This document shows positions 1 to 5,985 of a DNA stretch of 10,718 nt, in pieces. Numbering within the stretch: position 1 is the first letter of the stretch; each line of letters starts with the position of its first letter. The notes beneath the pieces were generated by a model, which was not told the DNA's origin, did not search any database, and saw nothing but the letters and a program-made list of their open reading frames with translations. This stretch comes from Verrucomicrobiales bacterium (GTDB taxonomy: Bacteria > Verrucomicrobiota > Verrucomicrobiia > Verrucomicrobiales > Akkermansiaceae): NCBI GenBank assembly GCA_003483645.1, contig DMYM01000259.1:1-10718 (forward strand). Reading direction: 5' to 3'. Position numbers and translations under genes: made by a program.

Positions 1-1055
1 TTGTCTGCCCAGCCGAAGATGCCCTGCTGGCGTTGCCGGCGACGTTCCGGGTCGGAGGGAAGGGGGATGCCCCAACCGGGGTGCCCGAGCGGGAGCTCCG
101 GTCTGAGCGGCCAGGTGAATTGTTCGGTGATCTCGTCCCGGCCGACCTTCCCGTCCCCGTTGCGGTCAAACTTGAGCATGGCCTTCCAGAAGGGCTTGGA
201 GTCTATGTCAGCATCAGAGACGCCCCCGAGTTGAGCCGAGGAGAGGTAGACCTTCCCGTCTCCCTGGACGGGGACCGCGATGGTTTCGCGGGAGAATCCC
301 TTCGCAAACCACTTCTCCTGGCCGTTGGCTGGGTCATAGCTGACCACCCGGCCGTGGCCGAGGACGACGAGTTCATCGGCATCCTTGTGTCTCCAGATGG
401 TCGGGGTCGACCAACCACTGCGCAGGAAGGGACGAGCTGTCTCCCACGCTGGTTCACCGGTCGCCCTCTTGAGCGCGACAATCCTGGATTTGCTCAGTCT
501 GCTCTTCTGCAGGTTGGCATCGTCGTCAATGACCAGGATCAGGAGGTCCTTGTAGGCGATGGGGGAGGTGGAAGCACCATAGAGGCTTCGCGGTGTCGGG
601 AGAGGGTTCTTCCAGACTTCCGTTCCATCATGACGGTAGGCGAGGAGACCGTAGGATCCAAAGTAGACGTAGACGTTCCGGTCGTCCGTGAGGGCGGAGG
701 GAGAGGCCGGAGTGTTGGCCTTGTGGATCTTCTGGATGGGGACCTCGGGAACGGCCCGTCGCCAGAGTTCCCGGCCGTTCCTGCGGTCAATCGCGATGGT
801 AAGGAGGCGTTGCTGTTCGACCGCGGTGAGAAAGAGACGATCACCGGCGAGGACGGGGGAGGAGAGTCCGGGGGGGACGGGGGTTTTCCACGCCAGGTTG
901 GCAGGTCCGATCTCCACGGGCGGCTTGCAATCCTCCGCCACCCCGGAACCACCCGACCCGCGGAACTGGTTCCAGTCCGTCACGGAAGGGGCAGCAATGG
1001 TCAGGCCCTGCCTCAGGAAGAGCGTGAGCGCGGCAGTGAAGAGGACGCATCTCAT
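1..1055 (-). CDS. Exported PQQ-type beta-propeller protein with EF-hand loop (3' end beyond the window)
   Basis: The minus strand is open from an ATG at 1055 to the window edge, giving 351 codons without a stop, so the C-terminus is missing. The protein starts with a signal peptide (MRCVLFTAALTLFLRQG..., probable cleavage after TIAA near residue 22). It then shows the pattern of PQQ-like propellers: WNQFRGSGGSG, LAWKTPVPPGLSSPVLAGDRLFLTA, blade ends such as DRRNGRELWRR, RHDGTEVWKN and DPANGQEKWF. At about residues 296-307 lies DRNGDGKVGRDE, a canonical calcium-binding EF-hand loop (D-x-N-x-D-G-x-x-x-x-x-E), followed by a Pro/Arg/Gln-rich stretch. The upstream AAAGA is only a weak ribosome site. 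Family knowledge: such proteins are periplasmic or surface-exposed and are grouped loosely with BamB and quinoprotein dehydrogenases. I see no proof of PQQ binding or of a substrate. The EF-hand suggests calcium-dependent folding or binding (inference). Confidence 0.88.
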   Translation of the reverse strand, partial: MRCVLFTAALTLFLRQGLTIAAPSVTDWNQFRGSGGSGVAEDCKPPVEIGPANLAWKTPVPPGLSSPVLAGDRLFLTAVEQQRLLTIAIDRRNGRELWRRAVPEVPIQKIHKANTPASPSALTDDRNVYVYFGSYGLLAYRHDGTEVWKNPLPTPRSLYGASTSPIAYKDLLILVIDDDANLQKSRLSKSRIVALKRATGEPAWETARPFLRSGWSTPTIWRHKDADELVVLGHGRVVSYDPANGQEKWFAKGFSRETIAVPVQGDGKVYLSSAQLGGVSDADIDSKPFWKAMLKFDRNGDGKVGRDEITEQFTWPLRPELPLGHPGWGIPLPSDPERRRQRQQGIFGWAD

Positions 1056-1469
1056 GACGGTGCGATCTTTGGCATGGATTATTCTACAACATCAGGAGGA
1101 TGCTTTCAATCCCGTCATGGGGCTTGAGGGAGAACCGCACCGCACCCTGTCCCCTGCCTGCAGGGAAGTTCCTGACCAATGCTCCGTTCCGAGGAAAGGA
1201 AAAGGGATCGGCCAGCGCTCCCTAATATAATTAATGTTTGATTTTTGAAAAGGAAGGAATGTGGGCGAGTGCAGGGAAGGCAGATCTATCTAACAGAATC
1301 TAACATATGACTTGGACGGGCCGAGGGCGGGAAGACCTCCCCGGGTGAAAACGATTGGCACGGAAGGGGAGAAAGAGGGTCTTTTCCTCGGTTTAAGGGC
1401 TTCTCCACCGGTTATTCCCAAAGGCTTTCCGGAAGGTTTGGAAGGTAGAGGAATTGTAACTCGTTCATT
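1056..1469. other. Intergenic region upstream of the first propeller gene
   Basis: I see no credible protein gene here. The stretch 1221-1250 is AT-rich and could hold the minus-strand promoter of the propeller gene; reading the minus strand, TATATT at 1229-1224 resembles a -10 box, but no good -35 box is present. A small hairpin CCCTG-CCTG-CAGGG lies at 1152-1165. The heptamer ATCTAAC occurs twice, at 1288-1294 and 1298-1304, separated by AGA, which might be a protein-binding site. Nothing else stands out up to 1469. Confidence 0.4.
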
Positions 1470-1499
1470 TTGAGAACCTGTAAGAGTTCTTCATACAGT
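1470..1499 (+). promoter_or_regulatory. Possible sigma70-type promoter for the structured RNA region
   Basis: TTGAGA at 1470-1475 matches five of six bases of the -35 consensus. TACAGT at 1494-1499 matches four of six of the -10 consensus, with an 18-bp spacer. Transcription would start near 1506, about 70 bases before the first strong hairpin at 1578. The surrounding 1440-1560 segment is clearly more AT-rich than its neighbours. A short inverted repeat AGAAC/GTTCT (1474-1491) sits in the spacer and could be an operator. This rests on pattern matching only. Confidence 0.3.
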
Positions 1500-1577
1500 A
1501 TTCACAACTTGCTCACTTTTAGTGATTTATGTAGTTTCCCGGTTGACCGGTTTTTGCCCCCGTGTTTAGATCATGGC

Positions 1578-1720
1578 GTTCCTGAAAGGGAACTTGCTCT
1601 TTGACAGAACAAGGGCGCGAGTGAGGCGCAAGCCAAGCTCAAGGCGCTCCGGGATAAACCCAGGTGCAAACCTGGACAATGGTCGGGAGGAACTGGCGTT
1701 CCCGGCCCCTGGGAAACCAG
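1578..1720 (+). other. Array of GNRA-tetraloop hairpins (5' domain of the candidate RNA)
   Basis: Five hairpins follow one another almost without gaps. (a) 1578-1593: GTTCCT-GAAA-GGGAAC. (b) 1613-1649: outer stem 1613-1618/1644-1649, stem GAG/CTC, internal loop TGA/AAG, then GGC-GCAA-GCC. (c) 1660-1675: CCAGGT-GCAA-ACCTGG. (d) 1681-1707: GGTCG/CGGCC, bulge GGA, then GGAAC-TGGC-GTTCC. (e) 1709-1720: CTGG-GAAA-CCAG. Four of the five loops are GNRA, the loop class used for tertiary contacts in ribozymes, riboswitches and rRNA. Only 8 of 256 possible tetraloops are GNRA, so this is hard to explain by chance. Confidence 0.6.
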
Positions 1721-2397
1721 ACTCATCATCCAATGGAGAATCTGATTTCACAGGCCACATATCACCGGCTTCCTCGGAGAGGGTCGTTCCTTTCCGTGTC
1801 CAACGACCAGGAAGTCAGGCGGTGAGCGGTCCCGTCCCGCGATGCAAATCAAAGTGGCGCGAAACGGGAAAACCAGCCGCAAGCCGAGTTACGCCTCAGC
1901 CGGTCCGTTGTTTCGGGCCTTGAGGCGGACACAGTCAGTCGACCTACGACTGTCAGTTGCTACTGTGAGCCAGTGTGGTGATCCACTACCCGGCGGTTTT
2001 GAACGAACAAAACGCCGTCGTATCCGTTCGGTGTCGCAACCGGGCTGAGAAAAGGGGGGAATGGAACACCGCGGATTGAGCGGTCCGTTGTGAATGCGTC
2101 GGGAGGCCGGCGGGAAGCAAGGGCGCGCGATAAGATCCGATCGCTGGGAGGCTCTCCCCAAAAGGAGTGGAGTCGTCCAGGCGAGAAGGGAAAGGCAACT
2201 TGAGGGGTAAGAGACAAGACCCGTGGCGTGAGGCCAACGATCCGTGACTTCCAGCTGTTTACAGCCTGTTGCAGATGCCGACCTCGCGGAAGTGGTGAGG
2301 GATGCACTCATTCTCAAAAGCATCCTGAACCGGGTCCGGTGGACGCACGCTTGCAAGGCGTGCAAAGGCCGGGCTGAGAAGTCTCACCCGACAAGCT

Positions 2398-2437
2398 GGT
2401 GGTGGTGACACCGCCGGCCGGTTCCGCTGCGGAACCG
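2398..2437 (+). other. Two adjacent strong hairpins, one with a GNRA loop
   Basis: At 2398-2415 a 7-bp stem (GGTGGTG/CACCGCC, one G-T pair) is closed by GTGA, a GNRA tetraloop. At 2419-2437 lies CGGTTCCGCTGCGGAACCG, a palindrome around a central T that folds into at least 7 bp with loop GCTGC. They are separated by only three bases and would stack readily in an RNA. Confidence 0.5.
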
Positions 2438-2629
2438 AAACGGAATGCAATCGTTCATGCAGACCAGTGCAGCGTCGGGAAACTGACAGCCAGCGACACT
2501 CGACGGGTGAAGCTGGGCGCCAAATGCCAGTGTTCGGGGAAAGAGAGCGTGGCGAGCTCCCAAGCCCCATCTTTTCACCAGGCTCCGGCCCGGCTGGAAG
2601 GACCAACCAAAGATCGAATTCGAAGAATT

Positions 2630-2659
2630 GGCCCGCGGACATTTGTCGGCGGGCCTTTT
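2630..2659 (+). terminator. Rho-independent terminator-like hairpin, copy 1
   Basis: The arms GGCCCGC (2630-2636) and GCGGGCC (2649-2655) form a 7-bp GC-only stem, extended by GAC/GTC after one G-G mismatch, and are followed at once by TTTT (2656-2659). A small palindrome, TCGAATTCGA (2614-2623), precedes it. The T tract is on the plus strand, so it would end transcripts coming from the noncoding block. Confidence 0.65.
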
Positions 2660-2673
2660 CACGTACTGAACCA

Positions 2674-2704
2674 GGCCCCGCGGACATCCGCCTGTGGGCC
2701 TTTT
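2674..2704 (+). terminator. Rho-independent terminator-like hairpin, copy 2
   Basis: GGCCC (2674-2678) pairs with GGGCC (2696-2700), enclosing the perfect inner hairpin GCGGA-CA-TCCGC (2680-2691). TTTT follows at 2701-2704. It shares CCCGCGGACAT and GGGCCTTTT with copy 1, so the two are diverged tandem copies of one palindromic element about 44 bases apart. Tandem terminators insulate the downstream propeller gene from read-through. Confidence 0.6.
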
Positions 2705-2721
2705 GGGTGTCCTGACTGGAT

Positions 2722-2820
2722 GGACAGGCCCGGGAAAAGGCTGTCCGGGCAAATGACCGGGATGTCCGTTGTTTGGTGCGGCTAACGTCCCGCAGGAGCG
2801 TCACCGCGTGGGCGGGTGAC
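2722..2820 (+). promoter_or_regulatory. Possible leader with mutually exclusive hairpins ahead of the second propeller gene
   Basis: GGACAG (2722-2727) can pair with CTGTCC (2741-2746), while GCCCGG (2728-2733) can pair with CCGGGC (2745-2750). The two folds share 2745-2746 and so compete. A further hairpin GTCACC/GGTGAC lies at 2800-2820. Competing stems in front of a gene are typical of attenuators, but no ligand motif, leader peptide or T tract is visible and no promoter was identified. This may be more of the palindromic repeat family seen just upstream. Confidence 0.2.
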
Positions 2821-2938
2821 CGGAGAACCACTGTTTTGTGGGAATTCCACTCGCCGAGGGGCGCCCATGTTTCAATGATCCCGTCAGGCTTGGGCGAAAG
2901 TTTGAGCACTCTGGCGCCGTTTGATTGTCACCCTTCCC

Positions 2939-4468
2939 GTGAAGATGATGCCCTCTTTTCTCCCCGTCCTTGCATGTGGTTCCCTCTTTCTTCCATCTCT
3001 CCAGACCGGGGCGGCTCCCTGGTCCGAGTGGGGTGGTAGTCCGGACAAGAACATGGTCTCCGCTGAAAAGGGTCTGCCGGTCGATATCTCGGGCGGGGAG
3101 GAATTCGAGGACAAGGAGGGCGAGATCAATCCTGCCACCGCCGAGGGGTGCAAGTGGGTGGTGGCCCTCGGCACGGAGGCTTACGGGACGCCCACCATCG
3201 GCAATGGGGTGGTCCTGGTGGGTACCAATAACGAGAATCCGAGAAATCCGGCCATCGTGGGCGACCGGGGAGTGGTCATGGCATTCCGGGAGAAGGATGG
3301 GACTTTTCTCTGGCAATTGACCGTGCCCAAGCTGCCGGGAGGCGACGAGGTGGACTGGGAATACCTCGGGATCTGCTCCTCCACCCTCATCGATGGTGAC
3401 CGGGGTTATGTAATGACCAATCGTGGCGAGGTGGCCTGTCTGGACCTGAAGGGTCTGGGGGACGGGAACGATGGTTTTTCGGGCGAGGGTCCCTACATGG
3501 CCGGTCCGGGCAAGGAACCACGGAAGGTGGGACCGACTGATGCCGACATCCTGTGGACCTATGACATGATAAAGTCCCTGGGAGTGGTGCCGCACAATAT
3601 CACCAGTAGTTCAGTGGCCCTGGCGGATGGCAGGATTATTGCGACCACGTCGAACGGCCTCGATGAAGAACACGAACACAACTCGACCCCCGACGCTCCC
3701 TGCCTGATTTCCCTCGATGCCGTCACCGGCAAACTCAGGAACGTGGAGCAGGTTGGAATCGCAAAAGCGACCATGCATTGCAACTGGTCGTCGCCCTGTA
3801 TCGGCAGGCACGGGGGACAACCCGCGGTTTTCTTCGGGGGCGGGGACGGCTTCCTGCACGCCTTTGATCTTGATGGGGAACAAACGGCGAAGGGGCACAG
3901 GACCCTCAAGGAGCTTTGGCGGATCGATGCCAACGCACCTGACTACCGGGTCGATGACAAGGGCAAGCCCCGCGAGTATCCCTCCTACAAGGGTCCCAGC
4001 GAGATCGTGGGGACGCCCGTTTATCACGAGGGCAAGGTCTATGTCACCATCGGACAGGACCCCGAGAACGGTGACGGAGTGGGCATGTTGAGTTGTGTCG
4101 ATGCGGAGACCGGGAAGGCGGACTGGACCTACCGGAAGATCAACCGCTCACTCTCCACACCCTCGGTCAAGGACGGCCTGGTCTACGTGGCCGACTTCAC
4201 CGGGCAGGTGTACTGCGTCGACATCAGGACCGGCAAGCCCGTCTGGGTTCACGATACCCTGAGCCGGATCTGGGGCTCCACCCTGGTGGTTGACGGCAGG
4301 ATCTATATCGGAACCGAGGATGGGGAGGTGGTCATCCTGAAGGAGGGGCGCAAACTTGAGGAGATCGGGATCGCCGAGTTCTCGGGGCCCATCTATTCCA
4401 GCCTGGTGGCCGCCAACGGAACTCTCTACGTCCAGACGCAGAATCATCTCTACGCCTTCGGGAAGTAG
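2939..4468 (+). CDS. Exported PQQ-type beta-propeller protein
   Basis: A protein of about 509 residues with a short signal peptide (MKMMPSFLPVLACGSLFLPS, probable cleavage after TGAA). The mature part opens with WSEWGGSPDKNMVSAEKGLP, an N-terminal pattern seen in Planctomycetota and Verrucomicrobiota propellers. Blade motifs recur: GVVLVGTNN, DGDRGYVMTNRGEVACLD, GDGFLHAFDLDG, GKVYVTIGQDPENGDG, GKADWTYRKINRSLSTPSV, DGLVYVADFTGQVYCVD, GKPVWVHDT and DGRIYIGTEDGEVVIL. Start choice: the frame is open from TTG at 2921, with GTG at 2939 and ATG at 2945 and 2948. I chose GTG because it keeps a lysine in the signal peptide; no start has a Shine-Dalgarno site. It converges with the next gene across 14 bp. 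An 8-bp hairpin across the stop (4448-4479) has no T tract. The function beyond a periplasmic or surface propeller is unknown. Confidence 0.9.
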   Translation: MKMMPSFLPVLACGSLFLPSLQTGAAPWSEWGGSPDKNMVSAEKGLPVDISGGEEFEDKEGEINPATAEGCKWVVALGTEAYGTPTIGNGVVLVGTNNENPRNPAIVGDRGVVMAFREKDGTFLWQLTVPKLPGGDEVDWEYLGICSSTLIDGDRGYVMTNRGEVACLDLKGLGDGNDGFSGEGPYMAGPGKEPRKVGPTDADILWTYDMIKSLGVVPHNITSSSVALADGRIIATTSNGLDEEHEHNSTPDAPCLISLDAVTGKLRNVEQVGIAKATMHCNWSSPCIGRHGGQPAVFFGGGDGFLHAFDLDGEQTAKGHRTLKELWRIDANAPDYRVDDKGKPREYPSYKGPSEIVGTPVYHEGKVYVTIGQDPENGDGVGMLSCVDAETGKADWTYRKINRSLSTPSVKDGLVYVADFTGQVYCVDIRTGKPVWVHDTLSRIWGSTLVVDGRIYIGTEDGEVVILKEGRKLEEIGIAEFSGPIYSSLVAANGTLYVQTQNHLYAFGK

Positions 4469-4482
4469 AAGAGGCGGAGTCC

Positions 4483-5766
4483 TTACCGGTTGCGGATACC
4501 GTAGAGGGCCTTTTTGGTGCGCACGATGAGGAGGTCGCCCGAGACGGCCGGAGATCCCATGCACCCGGCTTCCAGTTCGTTGGTGGCGATCACCTTGAAT
4601 GCCCTGTCGGCTGCAATGACGGTCCCCTTGCCATCCTCGTCGAAGAGGTAGATCCTGCCGTCAACCAGGATGGGAGAGGCCGAGAAGTTCCCCCCGATGC
4701 GCTGCTTCCAGATCTCCTTGCCACTTTTCGCATCCAGGCAGGCCGCAACCCCGCCGTCGTCGACCATGAAGAGGAGGTCTCCGTGCAGGAGGACGGACGG
4801 TTTCTTGGGAGCGGCCTTGTTGTACTTCCACGCGACGTGGCTCCCACTGACGTGGCCCTTCCCGTCGGGCCGCACGGCGAGGAGAAGGCCCTTGCTGAAG
4901 CCCATGGTGGCGTAGACCAGCCCGTGGCCGGTGACCGGACGGCAGGAGGTGGAGTGGGTGCCGATCGTTTCCACCCGCCAGAGTTCCTTCCCGGTCACGG
5001 GGTCGTATCCGTAGAGCGCCATCGCGCCAGGGCCGACCAGGACGTCCTTCCCATCGACCTTCACGATGAGCGGAGTGGCGTAGGCCTTGCGCATGTCTCC
5101 GTTGCGCTTCGGCTTCCCGTTGGCATCGAGGTCCTTGTAGTCAACACTGCGCTCCGTTTTCCAAATCGTATCGCCGGTCTTCTTGTCCATCGCGACCACG
5201 AACTGGTGATCGGCACCATCGAAGTGGATGATGAGAAGATTCTTGTAGATGATGGGCGAAGAGCCCGCGCCGCGGAAATGGTCGCAGACAAAGTCCCTGC
5301 GTTCCCAGACGACTTTCCCGGAATTCGCTTTGAGGCAGGCGGTGTAGGGGGAGCCGAAGGTGAGATAGACCAGTCCGTCTTCCAGCACCGGGGTGGGGGA
5401 GGCATAGGAATTGAAGGCGTGGCAAAACTGCGGGTCCTTCACAACGCAGAGTTCCTTGTCGTAGAGCTTGTCGCCGTTCTTCTTGTCGAGGCACACCAGC
5501 GAGAGACTGGTCCCCTTCGAATTCGCGTTGGTCACCCAGATGCGATCGCCCCACACCACCGGCGAAGACCATGCCCTGCCTTCGAGGGGGGTCTTCCAGG
5601 CAATGTTCTCCTGTTCGCTCCACTCGGTGGGCAGGTTCCTGGCTTCTGCATGTCCCTGTGCCCCCGGACCGCGAAAGCCCGTCCAGTTCTCGGCTGCCAA
5701 GGCGCTCAATCCGGTGAGAAGAGAGAACGTGAATGTGAGAGTGGAGAATCGGACTCGCATGGGCAT
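4483..5766 (-). CDS. Exported PQQ-type (BamB-like) beta-propeller protein
   Basis: A complete 427-residue protein. The signal peptide (MPMRVRFSTLTFTFSLLTGL, cleavage probably after SALA near residue 24) is followed by ENWTGFRGPGAQGHAE, the usual FRGP start of this family, then LPTEWSEQENIAWKTPLEG. Repeated blades end in motifs such as KKNGDKLYDKEL, ANSGKVVWERR, KKTGDTIWKTER, PVTGKELWRVE and AKSGKEIWKQR, each followed by a 'SPV/SPI..DGLVYL' strand pair. This is consistent with a seven- or eight-bladed propeller. An AAGGA ribosome site lies seven bases before the ATG at 5766 and favours it over the ATG six bases downstream. A sequence such as DLDANGKPKRNGD is only loosely calcium-site-like. Enzymatic activity cannot be told from the sequence. 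It resembles the left-edge propeller in its FRG opening but not the EF-hand. Confidence 0.93.
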   Translation of the reverse strand: MPMRVRFSTLTFTFSLLTGLSALAAENWTGFRGPGAQGHAEARNLPTEWSEQENIAWKTPLEGRAWSSPVVWGDRIWVTNANSKGTSLSLVCLDKKNGDKLYDKELCVVKDPQFCHAFNSYASPTPVLEDGLVYLTFGSPYTACLKANSGKVVWERRDFVCDHFRGAGSSPIIYKNLLIIHFDGADHQFVVAMDKKTGDTIWKTERSVDYKDLDANGKPKRNGDMRKAYATPLIVKVDGKDVLVGPGAMALYGYDPVTGKELWRVETIGTHSTSCRPVTGHGLVYATMGFSKGLLLAVRPDGKGHVSGSHVAWKYNKAAPKKPSVLLHGDLLFMVDDGGVAACLDAKSGKEIWKQRIGGNFSASPILVDGRIYLFDEDGKGTVIAADRAFKVIATNELEAGCMGSPAVSGDLLIVRTKKALYGIRNR

Positions 5767-5985
5767 GCTACGATCCTTGTCCGCCCCTAACTTTCGGTCA
5801 AAGGAGAAAACGAGAGCATGGCCAGGGATTGGACAGGGTCCATTCGGCCCGCTCCCGGTGACAGGCGCACGCTCCAGGGTTGCTCAATCCCGTGGTTTCT
5901 CTTCGGTGTTCGACATTGAAGATCATCCTCACTACCACTTGGACGACTTCAGTTCGGGCACTTTGTTGCCGAACCCAGATCGATC
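5767..5985. other. Divergent promoter region
   Basis: These 219 bases separate the minus-strand propeller gene from the plus-strand DUF1549/DUF1553 gene and must hold promoters for both. TTGGAC (5939-5944) followed after 17 bases by TTTGTT is a weak plus-strand candidate. No operator, hairpin or repeat stands out. Confidence 0.4.
5774..5778 (-). promoter_or_regulatory. Ribosome binding site of the third propeller gene
   Basis: On the minus strand AAGGA lies seven bases before the ATG at 5766. It is the only clear Shine-Dalgarno sequence in the window and settles the start over the ATG at 5760. Confidence 0.6.

Larger units (their letters stand above)
1578..2704 (+). ncRNA. Candidate large structured noncoding RNA, family unknown
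   Basis: This block has no convincing protein gene but is packed with perfect or near-perfect hairpins with short loops. Besides the GNRA domain at 1578-1720 they include 1782-1808 (7-bp stem GGTCGTT/AACGACC), 1831-1868 (CCCGT/ACGGG plus CGCG/CGCG), 1892-1927 (7-bp CGCCTCA/TGAGGCG enclosing GGTCCG/CGGGCC), 1936-1952 (CAGTCG-ACCTA-CGACTG), 1991-2017 (two 5-bp stems with one bulge), 2068-2084, 2127-2144, 2146-2158, 2345-2363 (GCACGC/GCGTGC), 2398-2437 and 2490-2516. The last has two 5-bp stems around a GA/AA internal loop that could form sheared pairs. Two terminator hairpins close the region and a promoter-like site precedes it, both on the plus strand. Large ornate bacterial RNAs (OLE, GOLLD, ROOL) have comparable size, but I recognise none of them and no group II intron domain V. 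It could instead be several smaller elements or a decayed region. Confidence 0.42.
1903..2774 (+). repeat. Dispersed short direct repeats GTCCGTTGT and CCGGGCTGAGAA
   Basis: GTCCGTTGT occurs at 1903-1911, 2083-2091 and 2764-2772. The first two copies extend to the shared 11-mer CGGTCCGTTGT (1901 and 2081, exactly 180 bases apart). The first and third share the 11-mer GTCCGTTGTTT. A second repeat, CCGGGCTGAGAA, occurs at 2040-2051 and 2369-2380. All copies lie in the noncoding block. They may be repeated RNA motifs or traces of local duplication. Confidence 0.5.

Noticed and set aside
33..1127. Plus-strand open frame of 364 codons
   Set aside because: It is the antisense shadow of the left-edge propeller gene, whose minus-strand translation shows a signal peptide, propeller repeats and an EF-hand.
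1573..1923. Plus-strand open frame of 116 codons starting MAFLKGNLLFDR
   Set aside because: It has no Shine-Dalgarno site, its composition is rich in Arg, Ser, Pro and Gly without any domain pattern, and it runs straight through the GNRA hairpin cluster. The RNA reading explains the sequence better.
1831..2017. Group II intron domain V or self-splicing intron core
   Set aside because: I searched for a 34-base hairpin of the GAGC...GNRA...GTTC kind and for a GTGCG-type 5' end. The nearest match, 1968-2002, lacks proper pairing and the loop, so the intron idea is not supported.
1889..2365. Minus-strand open frame of 158 codons
   Set aside because: Low-complexity, Ser/Arg/Pro-rich translation across many palindromes, with competing open frames of similar length on the same strand, which is typical of GC-rich noncoding DNA.
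1288..2790. Integron attC sites
   Set aside because: ATCTAAC fits the RYYYAAC core and GTTGTTT looks loosely similar to the partner core, but no pair with proper spacing and inner boxes was found and there is no integrase.
2259..2909. Minus-strand open frame of 216 codons
   Set aside because: The translation has no recognisable pattern and contains RRMSAG and RRQMSAG only because it crosses the two copies of the terminator palindrome. Two other minus-strand frames overlap it and look no better.
2939..2977. Lipoprotein signal (VLAC) in the second propeller protein
   Set aside because: The cysteine follows only a dozen residues and leucine at -2 is a poor lipobox; an ordinary signal peptide ending after TGAA fits better.
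4783..5790. Plus-strand open frame of 335 codons
   Set aside because: It is antisense to the well-supported third propeller gene and has no domain pattern.
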